In this document: piece by piece, positions 25,490 to 34,406 of the stretch | Layout: every line of letters starts with the position of its first letter | How positions within the stretch are numbered: the first letter of the stretch is position 1 | NCBI RefSeq assembly: GCF_018406605.1 | Contig: NZ_AP024545.1 | Location: forward strand, 558,001 to 622,000 | From: Noviluteimonas caseinilytica | GTDB lineage: Bacteria; Pseudomonadota; Gammaproteobacteria; Xanthomonadales; Xanthomonadaceae | DNA: 64,000 nt | Direction: 5' to 3' | Position numbers and translations under genes: made by a program | Notes under the pieces: generated by a model | The model's input: the letters and a program-made list of their open reading frames with translations, nothing else | What the model was told of the DNA's origin: nothing | Databases searched by the model: none

Positions 25490-26380
25490 ATGGCCACCTA
25501 CGCGATCGGCGACCTGCAAGGCTGCTACGACCCGTTGCAGCGCCTGCTCGAACGCCTGCGCTTCGACCCCGCGCAGGATCGCCTGTGGTTCTGCGGCGAC
25601 CTCGTGAACCGCGGCGGCCAGTCGCTCGAAACATTGCGCCTCGTGCATTCGCTGCGCGCGCAGAGCGTGGTGGTGCTCGGCAACCATGACCTGTCGCTGC
25701 TCGCGATCGGCGAACGCCGTCCCGACGAACAACGCAAGGTCAACCCCGACCTGCAACGCGTGCTGTTCGCCGACGACGCGCGCGAACTCCTCGATTGGCT
25801 GCGCCTGCAACCGCTGCTGCACGCCGACCGCGCGCTCGGCTGGATGATGGTGCACGCGGGCCTCGCGCCGAAGTGGACCACCACGCTCGCGGAAAAACAC
25901 GCCAGCGAAGTCGAGCGCAAGCTGCGCAGCGAGGGCTACCGCAAGCTGCTGAAGAACATGTACGGCGACAAGCCGGCGTGGTCGCCGGGCCTCGGCGGCA
26001 TCGAGCGCGAGCGCGCGATCATCAATGTGTTCACGCGACTGCGCTATTGCTCGCCCCGCGGGCGCATCGCGTTCGAAGAGAAAGGCGCGCCGGGCACGCA
26101 GCAACCGGGCCTGTATCCCTGGTACGAAGTGCCGGGCCGTGCGGAGCGCGATCTCAAGATCGTATGCGGGCACTGGTCGACGCTGGGCCTGTTCCTCGGC
26201 CACGGCGTGCATGCGATCGATACCGGCGCGGTGTGGGGCGGCAAGCTCACCGCGTTGCAGCTGGACACTGACGAACTGCGCGTCATCCAGGTGCCGGGCC
26301 GCGACGTGCCCGCCAATCCGCCGCAGCCGCGTCCGCCGTACCACCGTCCGCTCCCGGCGGTGCCCGCGCGCGACGAGTGA
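25490..26380 (+). CDS. apaH: Symmetrical bis(5'-nucleosyl)-tetraphosphatase
   Basis: 296 residues. It splits Ap4A symmetrically into two ADP. Metallophosphatase motifs: YAIGDLQGCY at the N-terminus, WFCGDLVNRGGQS, VVLGNHDLSLLA and the downstream histidines in IVCGHWSTLGL. The tail from about residue 270 is proline-rich and likely disordered. It lies 15 bases after apaG, and its stop is two bases from the convergent folA stop. Confidence 0.95.
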   Translation: MATYAIGDLQGCYDPLQRLLERLRFDPAQDRLWFCGDLVNRGGQSLETLRLVHSLRAQSVVVLGNHDLSLLAIGERRPDEQRKVNPDLQRVLFADDARELLDWLRLQPLLHADRALGWMMVHAGLAPKWTTTLAEKHASEVERKLRSEGYRKLLKNMYGDKPAWSPGLGGIERERAIINVFTRLRYCSPRGRIAFEEKGAPGTQQPGLYPWYEVPGRAERDLKIVCGHWSTLGLFLGHGVHAIDTGAVWGGKLTALQLDTDELRVIQVPGRDVPANPPQPRPPYHRPLPAVPARDE

Positions 26381-26382
26381 GG

Positions 26383-26874
26383 TTACGCGCGGTCGTAGTC
26401 GATGAATTCGAACGCGAACGCATGCCGTTCGTCGGCCGCGTGCGCTTCGCGATGGGTCACGCGCCACGCCGCGGCATCGAACGCCGGGAAGAACGCATCG
26501 GCGCCTGCCACGATCGTGTCGACGTGCGTGAGGTGCAACCGATCCGCGCGCGGCAGGCACAGCGCGTAGACTTCGCCGCCGCCGATCACGCTGAGTTCGT
26601 CGTCGGCGAGCGCCAGCGCCGCATCGATCGAGTCCACCGCTTCCATCCCGTCGAACGGCACGCGTCCGCTGCGCGTCAGCACGAGGTTGCGACGCCCCGG
26701 CAACGCGCGGCCGATCGATTCGGCCGTCTTGCGCCCCATCAGCACGGGCTTGCCGAGCGTGAGCGCCTTGAAGCGTTTCAGGTCCGCGGGCAGGTGCCAC
26801 GGCAAGGCATTGCCGCGTCCGATCGCGCGGTGGCGATCGAGCGCGGCGACGAGGCTGAGGATCGGCTTGGGCAT
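26383..26874 (-). CDS. folA: Dihydrofolate reductase
   Basis: 163 residues. It reduces dihydrofolate to tetrahydrofolate with NADPH. Motifs: LVAALDRHRAIGRGNALPWHLPADL (substrate pocket; acid position occupied by the D of PADL), VLMGRKTAESIGRALPGR and VIGGGEVYAL. Length is standard. ATG at 26874. It lies downstream of plpD-like and thyA genes on the same strand, so thymidylate and folate steps are near each other though not adjacent. Confidence 0.95.
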   Translation of the reverse strand: MPKPILSLVAALDRHRAIGRGNALPWHLPADLKRFKALTLGKPVLMGRKTAESIGRALPGRRNLVLTRSGRVPFDGMEAVDSIDAALALADDELSVIGGGEVYALCLPRADRLHLTHVDTIVAGADAFFPAFDAAAWRVTHREAHAADERHAFAFEFIDYDRA

Positions 26875-26903
26875 GCGGCGAGTATCGCTTACGTGCGCCA
26901 CGA

Positions 26904-29177
26904 TCAGAACGGTTTGCCGATCTCCAGGAATAGCACGCCGTTGCCGCCTTCGCGCCAGCCGTACCCGAACAGCATGGGCCCCACCCACGAATCGAAGCCG
27001 ATGTAGAGGCTCGCGTTCCAGATGCCGTCGGCCCAGTCCATGTCGCTGCGTTTTTCCCACGCGTTGCCGTATTCCAGCGTGCCGCCCACCAGCGCCGAAC
27101 GCCCGAACACCTCCGCCAGCTGCCACGTGTAACCGCCGTACACCACCGCGTAGTCCTGGCCGGTCAGTTCGAACTGGCGGAACCCCACGAGTTGCCCGCG
27201 CCCGCCGAGGCGATAGCGGTCCTGCACGGGCAGCGTGCCCTGCGTGGTGGCGTGGTAGCCCACGCCGCCCTGGATGGCGCTGCGGCCGAAGGACTTCGCG
27301 GCGAGCACGTCGAAATCCAGCTGCGCGTATTCGCTGTCGCTGCCGAGCCAGTCGCGCGCGATCGTGTACGCCAGGTTGGTGCCATAGCCGTTGCGCGGGA
27401 AGAACAGGCTGTCGAGGCGATCGATCGACACGAAGGCGGACAGGCGCCCGGTGTCGAAGTTGAACGGTACCGCGGGGTCGCCGGTCTGCACGCTCGCGTG
27501 TCCGCTGCCGCGCTCCAGGCCGAAGCCGGCGGTGCCGTAGTTGCCGAATTCGCGCGCCACCTGCAGTTCGACGCCGAGCGTGGCGACGTCGTACGTGGCC
27601 GTGTTGTGGCCATTGCTGTCGTACACGCGGATGTTCGGGTTGGCGTAAGCGGCCTCGGCGTGGAGGAGGTAGCGGTTGGCGATGTCGAACGGGTGGTAGT
27701 ACTCCGCCGACAGGCCCGGTTCGCTGCCGATCTGCAACACGACGCGCGCCTCGGCGCCGAACGGCGACAGCGGCGCGAACAGCAGGCCCATGCGCAGGTT
27801 GCTGTCGTAGCCGCCCTGGAAATCGTTGCTCAGCGTGAGGCCCAACTGGAGGTAATTCGGGCCCTGCGGTTTCGGGCGCGCGCTCACCACGATGCCCGTG
27901 CGGCCGTTTTCCTCCACCACTTCGTACGTCACGCTGGCCATCGTGCCGAAGCCGTACACGCGCAGCACGTGTTCTTCCACCTTCGCCGCGTCCAGCGGCT
28001 TGCCGATGTCGATGTCCAGTTGCGCGAGCAGCATCGCGTCGGCGTAGTCGGTCTGGTTGTCCAGGCGCACGAACTCGATGATCGGCGGCTGGTTGTCGAA
28101 CACGGGCCGTTGCGCGATCGCGGTGCGATACGCCGCGTCGTCCTTCGCGGCCAGGCGCGCCAGGCGCGGTCGCGCTGCTTCCGCGGCGCGCGCGCCGATC
28201 GCGAGCGCTTCCTTCGCCTTGTCGAAATCGCTGGTGGCCACGTCCGTGCCGAGGTCCGGCACGATGAGCACGTCGCCTTCGCCCATCGTGGCGAGCATGC
28301 GGCGCGTGTTGCCGGTGGTGAGCATGCCGGTCATCTGCGAAACGACCTGCAGCAGGCTGGCGTCGCGATCGAGTTTCTCGAGCGGCGTGCCCACGTCCAC
28401 CGCGATCAGCACGTCCGCGCCCATCGTGCGCAACACATCGATCGGCACCTGGTCGGCGACACCACCATCGATCAGCACGTGCCCGCCGATTTCCACCGGC
28501 TGGAAGATGCCGGGCAGCGACATGCTCGCGCGCATCGCCATCGCCAGGCTGCCGTGGTCCAGCACCACGGGGTCGCCGGTGTTGAGGTCGGTGGCCACCG
28601 CGCGGAACGGGATCGGCAATTGGTCGAAGTGTTCGACGCGGCTCACGCCCAGCGTGGCCTGTTCGAACATCGCCAGGATGCGTTCGCCCTGCAGCACGCC
28701 GGGCGAGAGCTTCAGCCCGCGCGGTCCACCGATGCCGACGCCGACGGTGGCGAGGGCATCGCGGTCGTCCTGCTTGCGCCGGTAGGTGCGCTCGGGGCGT
28801 TCGATGGAATCGTCGAACAGGCGTTTCCAGTCGGTCGAGGTGACGAGGTGTTCCATGTCGTCGACCGACATGCCCGACGCGTACAAGCCGCCGACCAGCG
28901 CGCCCATGCTGGTGCCGGCGATGCAGTCGATCGGGATGTGCCGCGCTTCGATCTCGCGCAGGATCGCGACGTGCGCGATGCCGCGCGCGCCGCCGCCGCC
29001 GAGGGCCAGGCCGATGCGCGGGCGCGTGTCGCCGGGGGCGCGCGTGCCGCAGGCGGGGGTGGCCGGCGCCGTCGCAGGCGCGGGGGTGGTCGTGGTGGAA
29101 GTCGACTGCGCAAAGGCGGCCGATGTGAACAGGCCGCCCAGGAGGAGCATCGACCACGCTGCGTGCCTGCATCCCAT
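26904..29177 (-). CDS. Patatin-like phospholipase fused to POTRA and outer-membrane barrel (PlpD-type, type Vd)
   Basis: 757 residues. Signal peptide to about residue 23, then a patatin domain (54-330) with oxyanion loop GLALGGGGARG, nucleophile S90 in GTSMG, and D237 in IDGG, so the Ser-Asp dyad is complete. A POTRA domain (about 355-440, IGKPLDAAKVEEHVLRVYGF) and a beta-barrel to the end follow, finishing LFLEIGKPF with the terminal phenylalanine typical of Bam substrates. This is the architecture of Pseudomonas PlpD, a type Vd autotransporter that exposes or releases a lipase. A 9-bp hairpin (29188-29211) precedes the ribosome site GAGGTG. Confidence 0.92.
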   Translation of the reverse strand: MGCRHAAWSMLLLGGLFTSAAFAQSTSTTTTPAPATAPATPACGTRAPGDTRPRIGLALGGGGARGIAHVAILREIEARHIPIDCIAGTSMGALVGGLYASGMSVDDMEHLVTSTDWKRLFDDSIERPERTYRRKQDDRDALATVGVGIGGPRGLKLSPGVLQGERILAMFEQATLGVSRVEHFDQLPIPFRAVATDLNTGDPVVLDHGSLAMAMRASMSLPGIFQPVEIGGHVLIDGGVADQVPIDVLRTMGADVLIAVDVGTPLEKLDRDASLLQVVSQMTGMLTTGNTRRMLATMGEGDVLIVPDLGTDVATSDFDKAKEALAIGARAAEAARPRLARLAAKDDAAYRTAIAQRPVFDNQPPIIEFVRLDNQTDYADAMLLAQLDIDIGKPLDAAKVEEHVLRVYGFGTMASVTYEVVEENGRTGIVVSARPKPQGPNYLQLGLTLSNDFQGGYDSNLRMGLLFAPLSPFGAEARVVLQIGSEPGLSAEYYHPFDIANRYLLHAEAAYANPNIRVYDSNGHNTATYDVATLGVELQVAREFGNYGTAGFGLERGSGHASVQTGDPAVPFNFDTGRLSAFVSIDRLDSLFFPRNGYGTNLAYTIARDWLGSDSEYAQLDFDVLAAKSFGRSAIQGGVGYHATTQGTLPVQDRYRLGGRGQLVGFRQFELTGQDYAVVYGGYTWQLAEVFGRSALVGGTLEYGNAWEKRSDMDWADGIWNASLYIGFDSWVGPMLFGYGWREGGNGVLFLEIGKPF

Positions 29178-29187
29178 GCAATCACCT

Positions 29188-29211
29188 CGCTGGCGCCCCT
29201 GCGCGCCAGCG
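29188..29211 (-). other. Hairpin in the plpD-like gene leader
   Basis: Perfect 9-bp inverted repeat CGCTGGCGC / GCGCCAGCG with a six-base loop, ending next to the ribosome site of the patatin gene. There is no T-run. It could end the upstream transcript weakly or shape translation of the patatin gene. Confidence 0.45.
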
Positions 29212-29246
29212 CATTCTGGCCCGGTTCGCGGGCCGGTGTCAGTCCG

Positions 29247-29636
29247 TCATTGCACCGTGTAGCCCTTGCCCGACATGCACGCGCCCCAGGCCCGCCAGTA
29301 GGTGTCGATGGATTGCGCCTTGGCGGTCTGCTGCTGTTGCACCTGCGCGGCCTGGCTGCGGCGCGAGCGCGCGCCGCCGGCGATCACGCCCGCCGCGGCG
29401 CCGGTCTTCGCGCCCTGCGAGGAATCGCCGTGCGCCACCTCGCCGATCACCGCGCCGGCCGCCGCGCCGCGCACCGCGCCGCGGGCGCGCTGGCCCTGCG
29501 GTCCGGTGGTGGTGGTCGGGGCCGCGGCGACGGCCGCCGGGTCGATGCCCGTGTCGGTCTTCGCCCAGGCCTGGCAACTGCCATCGTCCTTGGCCTTCTG
29601 GTCGGCTGACTGGTCGTCGGCGATGAGGATTCGCAT
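29247..29636 (-). CDS. Glycine-zipper protein of unknown function
   Basis: 129 residues. A glycine-zipper region at about residues 48-90 (GAVRGAAAGAVIGEVAHG and KTGAAAGVIAGGARSRR) is typical of small envelope proteins that insert in or span a membrane. It is followed by a glutamine-rich stretch and a conserved-looking C-terminus with IDTYWRAWGACMSGKGY. Cysteines occur in SCQAWAKTDTGIDP and GACMSG. Unlike most relatives it has no evident signal peptide or lipobox from the ATG at 29636, so the true start or export route is unclear. Confidence 0.75.
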   Translation of the reverse strand: MRILIADDQSADQKAKDDGSCQAWAKTDTGIDPAAVAAAPTTTTGPQGQRARGAVRGAAAGAVIGEVAHGDSSQGAKTGAAAGVIAGGARSRRSQAAQVQQQQTAKAQSIDTYWRAWGACMSGKGYTVQ

Positions 29637-29739
29637 GGCAGATCCCGGCGGCCCGCGTTGGGATCGGAGGATACGCCCGGTGACCGGAAGTCACCTAGCG
29701 GCCTTTCGTGCACGCGCCCCGGATGCGGCCCGACCTGCG

Positions 29740-30573
29740 TCAGACGGCGATGGGCGCCTTGATGGCCGCATGCGGCGTGTAACCGGTGATCTCGAAGTCG
29801 TCGAAGCGGTAGTCGAACAACGACGGCGGCCGGCGCTTGATCGTGAGCTGCGGCAAGGGCCTCGGCTCGCGCGCAAGCTGCGTGCGCGCCTGTTCGAGGT
29901 GGTTGTTGTACAGGTGCACGTCGCCGCCCACCCACACGAACTCGCCCACGTCGAGGTCGCATTGCTGCGCCACCATGTGCACGAGCAAGGCGTAGCTGGC
30001 GATGTTGAACGGCGTGCCGAGCAGGAAATCCTGGCTGCGCGCCATCAACATGCACGAGAGCCTTCCGTCGGCGACATAGAACTGGAACAGCGTGTGGCAC
30101 GCGGCCAGCGCCATGCGCCCGTCGCGCACGTTGTTTTGCGGGCTGCGCGATTCGTCCGGCAGGTATTCGACGTTCCAGGCGCTGACGATGTGGCGGCGCG
30201 AATTCGGCTTCGCCTTCAATGCAGCGATCAGCCCCGACATCTGGTCGATCGTGCCGCCGTCGCGCGTGGGCCAGCTGCGCCACTGCGCGCCGTACAACGG
30301 GCCGAGACTGCCGTCTTCGGTCGCCCATTCGTCCCAGATGCTGACGCCGTTGTCCTGCAGATAGCGCACGTTGGTGTCGCCGGCGAGGAACCACAGCAGC
30401 TCGTGGATCACCGACTTCAGGTGCAGCTTCTTCGTCGTGACGAGCGGGAACCCCTCGCGCAGGTCGAACCGCATCATCCGCCCGAACACGCTCAGCGTGC
30501 CCGTGCCGGTGCGGTCGCCCTTGGGGGTGCCGTGTTCCAGGATCTCGCGCATCAGGTCGAGGTATTGGCGCAT
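29740..30573 (-). CDS. thyA: Thymidylate synthase
   Basis: 277 residues. It makes dTMP from dUMP with methylene-tetrahydrofolate. Motifs: DRTGTGTLSVFG (phosphate-binding R), HELLWFLAGDTN, the catalytic C159 in MALAACHTLFQFYV, RSQDFLLGTPFNIASYA and VWVGGDVHLYNNH. The residue before the cysteine is alanine, where E. coli has proline (PCH). Everything else looks intact. It lies 16 bases downstream of lgt on the same strand, as in many Gram-negatives. Confidence 0.95.
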   Translation of the reverse strand: MRQYLDLMREILEHGTPKGDRTGTGTLSVFGRMMRFDLREGFPLVTTKKLHLKSVIHELLWFLAGDTNVRYLQDNGVSIWDEWATEDGSLGPLYGAQWRSWPTRDGGTIDQMSGLIAALKAKPNSRRHIVSAWNVEYLPDESRSPQNNVRDGRMALAACHTLFQFYVADGRLSCMLMARSQDFLLGTPFNIASYALLVHMVAQQCDLDVGEFVWVGGDVHLYNNHLEQARTQLAREPRPLPQLTIKRRPPSLFDYRFDDFEITGYTPHAAIKAPIAV

Positions 30574-30589
30574 GTGACGCTCCGTGCGG

Positions 30590-31468
30590 TCAGGCGACGC
30601 GCGGCTGCAGCGTCGGCGCGCTGCGCGAACACCACAACCAGAACAGGCCCAGCAGGATCAGCGGCACGCTCAGCAACTGGCCCATCGTGAGCCAGCCGAA
30701 GGCGATGTAATCGAGTTGCTGGTCGGGCACGCGCACGAACTCCACGAGGAAGCGGAACACGCCGTACAACAGCACGAACAGGCCCGCCACCGAATAGCGC
30801 GGCCGCGGCTTGCGCGAATACAGCCACAGCACCAGGAATAGCACCAGGCCTTCGAGGAACGCCTGGTACAGCTGCGAAGGATGGCGCGCGAACACATCCA
30901 GTGCGCCGGCTTCGAACTGCGCGCGCAACGCCTGCGGATCCATGCTGGCGTACGGCTGCGGCAGCGCGTTCGGGAACACCACGCCCCAGTGCGCGTCGGT
31001 GGGCTTGCCCCACAGCTCGCCGTTGATGAAGTTGCCCAGGCGCCCGAAGCCCAGCCCCGGCGGCACCAGCGGCGCGATGAATTCCATCGTGTCCATCACG
31101 TGCAGGCCGTGCTTGCGCGACCACCACCACGTGGCCACCACCACGCCGATCAGGCCGCCGTGGAAGCTCATGCCGCCTTCCCACAGTTTCAGCATCTGCA
31201 GCGGATGGGCGATGTAGGTGTGCAGGTCGTAGAACAGGATGTAGCCCAGCCGCCCGCCGAGCACCACGCCGACCATCGCGTAGAACATCAGGTCGCCGAA
31301 GCCGTGGCCGTCGACGCCGGGCAGCCGCCCTGCGCGGATGCGGCGATTGCCGAGCCACCATGCAACGGCGAACCCGAGCAGGTACATCAGGCCGTACCAG
31401 TGGATCTTCAGCGGGCCGAGCGCGAGTGCGATCGGGTCGATCTGGTGCAGGTACGTCAAATCGTGCAA
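30590..31468 (-). CDS. lgt: Prolipoprotein diacylglyceryl transferase
   Basis: 292 residues; an inner-membrane enzyme that attaches diacylglycerol to the lipobox cysteine of prelipoproteins. Around seven membrane segments; Lgt signature GFGRLGNFINGELWG (arginine and N/E residues) at about 139-153, and EGGMSFHGGLIG before it. The start is uncertain: TTG 31468 is used, but a TTG nine bases downstream would give a head closer to relatives. It is followed by thyA. Confidence 0.93.
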   Translation of the reverse strand: MHDLTYLHQIDPIALALGPLKIHWYGLMYLLGFAVAWWLGNRRIRAGRLPGVDGHGFGDLMFYAMVGVVLGGRLGYILFYDLHTYIAHPLQMLKLWEGGMSFHGGLIGVVVATWWWSRKHGLHVMDTMEFIAPLVPPGLGFGRLGNFINGELWGKPTDAHWGVVFPNALPQPYASMDPQALRAQFEAGALDVFARHPSQLYQAFLEGLVLFLVLWLYSRKPRPRYSVAGLFVLLYGVFRFLVEFVRVPDQQLDYIAFGWLTMGQLLSVPLILLGLFWLWCSRSAPTLQPRVA

Positions 31469-31519
31469 GGCGTTGTCCAGGCGATGGCGCGTGGCGGCAT
31501 TGTGCCCCAGCGTCGCGCG

Positions 31520-32005
31520 TCAGAGGAGGCGCGGGCGGTTCGGCAATTCGTCGCGGTCCGGGGTGCCCGCGACCAGCGGCGCGTGCTCGGCGAGCAGGTC
31601 GGAAATCGCCGCCACGCCTTCGACGATCGCCGCTTCCGGCTCCCCGGCGCGCAGGCGCGCCTGCATCGCATCGGACACTGCGCGCCAGCGCGCGGGATCC
31701 ACGTTGCGCAGGCCGCGGTCGGCCACGATTTCGAGGCGATGGTCGGCGAGCAACAGGTACACCAGCACGCCCGTGTTGCCTTCGGTGTCCCACACGCGCA
31801 GCCGCGCGAACGCGTCCTCGGCACGGGTGCGCGCGTCGACGCCGCGCAGCACGTCGAGCCAGTGCAGCGCAGGCTCCACCGCGAAACAGATCTCGCCGCT
31901 GTGGCGCAGTTCGCTGGCGTCGATCGCGGCCGTGATGCGGTCCATCGCGTCCTCGGGGAACCAGGCGCGGGCAGGACGTGCGAGCAGGTGTCGGAACAGG
32001 CGCAT
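31520..32005 (-). CDS. TPM-domain protein (second of pair)
   Basis: 161 residues. The ATG at 32005 is chosen because the upstream frame is a shadow of the glycine-rich neighbour. It has a TPM-like (TLP18.3/Psb32/MOLO-1) domain: ITAAIDASELRHSGEICFAVEP, then GVLVYLLLADHRLEIVADRGL. There is no signal peptide or clear membrane segment, so it may be cytoplasmic. It follows the exported TPM protein and LemA as the third member of this group. Function is unknown. Confidence 0.8.
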   Translation of the reverse strand: MRLFRHLLARPARAWFPEDAMDRITAAIDASELRHSGEICFAVEPALHWLDVLRGVDARTRAEDAFARLRVWDTEGNTGVLVYLLLADHRLEIVADRGLRNVDPARWRAVSDAMQARLRAGEPEAAIVEGVAAISDLLAEHAPLVAGTPDRDELPNRPRLL

Positions 32006-32016
32006 GGTCGCGATCC

Positions 32017-32919
32017 TCACCAACTGCCGGAGGCGCCACCGCCCCCGCTCATGCCGCCGCCGCCCGACCAGCCGCCACCGCCGCCGCCGAACCCGCCGCC
32101 GCCCCCGAATCCGCCACCGCCGAACCCGCCCCAGCCGCCATGGCGCGCGGCGCGCCCGGTGGGCGCCGCCGACAGCCCGACGAACAGGCCGACCAGTGCG
32201 CCGAGCCCGCCGACCAGCACGAGCGACGACACCAACCACGCCACGAATCCGGCTGCGCCCGCCCCCACCACGCCGCGCAGGGCGGCCGGCAGCCAGCGGA
32301 ACATCCCGCGCACGAACGTGGCGATGATGAAAGACAGGAACAACGCGAAGACCCACTGCCCGCCATCGCGCCCGCCGCTGCTGCCCTTGTTGTCGGCCAT
32401 CGGCGGCGGCAGTTCCTCGCCGTCGATCAGCTTGGCCAGCGCCGCCGTGCCGTCGGTCAGCCCGCCCGCGTAATCGCCCGCGCGGAACTTCGGCACCAGG
32501 TATTCCTGGATCACGCGGTTGGCGATCGCATCGGGGATCGCGCCTTCCAGGCCATAGCCCGGTTCGATGCGCACGCGCCGGTCGTTCTTGGCCACGACCA
32601 CCAGCACGCCATCGTCCACGCCCTTGCGCCCGAGCTTGTACTGCTCGAACGCGCGCACGGTGTATTGCTCGATGGTTTCCGGCTGCGTGGTGGGCACCAT
32701 CAGCACCTGCAGCTGGCTGCCCTTGCGCTGCTGCAGCGCGCGCGCCTGTTGTTCCAGCGACGCGATGGCTGCCGCATCGAGCGTGCCGGTGGTGTCGATC
32801 ACCGGGCGATCGAGTTTCGGGATCGGCGCGTTGGCCTGCGCGAACGCCGACGCGCTGGCGATCACCAGCGCGAAGGCGAAGCAGACCGTGCGCGCGAAAC
32901 GCGGCAGCGCGTTGTGCAT
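32017..32919 (-). CDS. Exported TPM-domain protein, YgcG-like, with glycine-rich tail
   Basis: 300 residues. Signal peptide to about residue 28 (SASAFAQ), TPM domain at about 38-165 (PVIDTTGTLDAAAIASLEQQ; GVDDGVLVVVAKNDRRVRIEPGYGLEGAIPD), two membrane segments near 190-260, and a C-terminal glycine/serine/tryptophan tail (FGGGG repeats). This is the common LemA-partner architecture, seven bases downstream of lemA here. Proposed roles concern envelope protein quality; none is proven for this family member. Confidence 0.88.
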   Translation of the reverse strand: MHNALPRFARTVCFAFALVIASASAFAQANAPIPKLDRPVIDTTGTLDAAAIASLEQQARALQQRKGSQLQVLMVPTTQPETIEQYTVRAFEQYKLGRKGVDDGVLVVVAKNDRRVRIEPGYGLEGAIPDAIANRVIQEYLVPKFRAGDYAGGLTDGTAALAKLIDGEELPPPMADNKGSSGGRDGGQWVFALFLSFIIATFVRGMFRWLPAALRGVVGAGAAGFVAWLVSSLVLVGGLGALVGLFVGLSAAPTGRAARHGGWGGFGGGGFGGGGGFGGGGGGWSGGGGMSGGGGASGSW

Positions 32920-32926
32920 CAGCGCG

Positions 32927-33562
32927 TCAGTACGCCGGGGCGCGCGCGGCGGTGGTCGCCGGCGCCGTCGTCGGCGGGTTGAATTCCACGGTCGGCGCGT
33001 TGGAGATCTGCGCTTCGTTCTCCACGGAGAAGTTCGGCTTTTCCTTGTGGCCGAACATCTTCGCGGTGAAGTTCTGCGGGAACTGGCGGATGTAGGTGTT
33101 GTAGTCCTGCACGGTCGTGATGTAACGGCCGCGCGCGACGGTGATCCGGTTCTCCGTGCCTTCCAGTTGCGCCTGCAGGTCGCGGAAGGACTGGTCGGAC
33201 TTGAGGTTCGGATAGTTCTCGGTCACCACCATCAGGCGGGACAACGCCTGCGAGAGGTCGCCCTGCGCTTTCTGGAACTGCGCCAGCGAAGCCGCGTCTT
33301 CCGCGTTGACCTGGATCTGCCCGACCTTGGCGCGCGCCTCGGTCACGCGGATCAGCACGTCGCGTTCCTGCGCGGCGTAGCCCTTCACGGTGTTGACGAG
33401 GTTGGGGATGAGGTCGGCGCGGCGCTTGTACTGGTTGAGCACTTCCGACCATGCGCCCTTGACGGCCTGGTCCTTCGCCTGGATCTGGTTGTAGCCGCAG
33501 CCGGACAGCAGCGCGATGGCGAGCCCGAGGAGCAGCGCGCGCAGGAAGGTGTTCGGACGCAT
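32927..33562 (-). CDS. LemA-family lipoprotein
   Basis: 211 residues. The signal peptide ends in lipobox LLSGC. The LemA helical core contains YNQIQAKDQAVKGAWSEVLNQYKRRADLIPNLVNTVKGYAAQER and ENYPNLKSDQSFRDLQAQLEGTENRI split across the family's long helices. The C-terminal 30 residues are Thr/Ala/Pro-rich. It heads a three-gene group with two TPM proteins. Start ATG 33562. Confidence 0.92.
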   Translation of the reverse strand: MRPNTFLRALLLGLAIALLSGCGYNQIQAKDQAVKGAWSEVLNQYKRRADLIPNLVNTVKGYAAQERDVLIRVTEARAKVGQIQVNAEDAASLAQFQKAQGDLSQALSRLMVVTENYPNLKSDQSFRDLQAQLEGTENRITVARGRYITTVQDYNTYIRQFPQNFTAKMFGHKEKPNFSVENEAQISNAPTVEFNPPTTAPATTAARAPAY

Positions 33563-33651
33563 GGGGTTGGCTCCGCGGTGGGGGACGCGCGGCATTCCAG
33601 CATCGAAGGGGGTAGGACGCAATGAAGGCGCGTCCCGGGCCCCGCGGGGCG

Positions 33652-34386
33652 CTACTGCGCGAGCTGTCGCGCGCTGGCCTTGCGCCGCGCCCAGAGGTTC
33701 AGGCACTCCACCGCGGCGGAGAAGCCCATCGCGCCGTAGAGGTAGCCCTTCGGGATGTGCAGTTCGAAGCCATCCAGGAGCAGGTACACGCCCACCAGCA
33801 CGATGAAGGCCAGGGCCAGCATCTTGATGGTCGGGTTGCGCTCGATGAAATGGCCCAGGGGCGTGGCGGCCAGCAGCATCACGCCCACCGCCAGCAGGAT
33901 CGCGCCGACCATGATCGTCACGTGGTTGGCCATGCCGACCGCGGCGATCACCGAATCCAGCGAGAACACGATGTCGATGATCGCGATCTGCGCGATCACC
34001 ATGCCGAAGGAGACCAGCGGCTTGGTGTGGATGTCCTCGGCTTCGTCCTCGCCCATCAGCAGGTCGCGGATCTCCATGATCCCCTTCACCACCAGGAACA
34101 CGCCGCCCAGGATCAGCACCAGGTCGCGCACCGAGATGCCCTGGCCGAACAGGCGGAACAGGTCCTGGGTGAGGCCGGCGAGCCACGCCAGCGTGAGCAG
34201 CAACCCGATGCGCGTGATGCACGCCACCGCGATGCCGAACTTGCGCGCGCGCTCCCGCTTCTCCTGCGGCAGCTTGCTGACCGCGATCGCGATGAACACC
34301 AGGTTGTCGATGCCCAGCACGATCTCGATCGCACTGAGGGTCACCAGGGTGAGCCAGGCCTGGGGATCGGCCAACCAATCCAGCAT
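33652..34386 (-). CDS. TerC-family integral membrane protein
   Basis: 244 residues with about seven membrane segments. TerC signatures: SAIEIVLGIDNLVFIAI and IDIVFSLDSVIAAVGMA, each with an acidic residue in a membrane segment that is thought to handle metal ions. A histidine/acidic cytoplasmic loop lies between (GEDEAEDIHTKP). TerC proteins have been linked to metal export at the membrane and to metalation of exported proteins. It lies 20 bases after dgkA and 89 before lemA. Confidence 0.92.
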   Translation of the reverse strand: MLDWLADPQAWLTLVTLSAIEIVLGIDNLVFIAIAVSKLPQEKRERARKFGIAVACITRIGLLLTLAWLAGLTQDLFRLFGQGISVRDLVLILGGVFLVVKGIMEIRDLLMGEDEAEDIHTKPLVSFGMVIAQIAIIDIVFSLDSVIAAVGMANHVTIMVGAILLAVGVMLLAATPLGHFIERNPTIKMLALAFIVLVGVYLLLDGFELHIPKGYLYGAMGFSAAVECLNLWARRKASARQLAQ

Positions 34387-34406
34387 CGCGCGGGAATCCT
34401 AAGGGG

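Noticed and set aside
29740..30573. thyA as a pseudogene because of PCH to ACH
   Set aside because: The frame is full length and all other motifs are intact; the cysteine itself remains.
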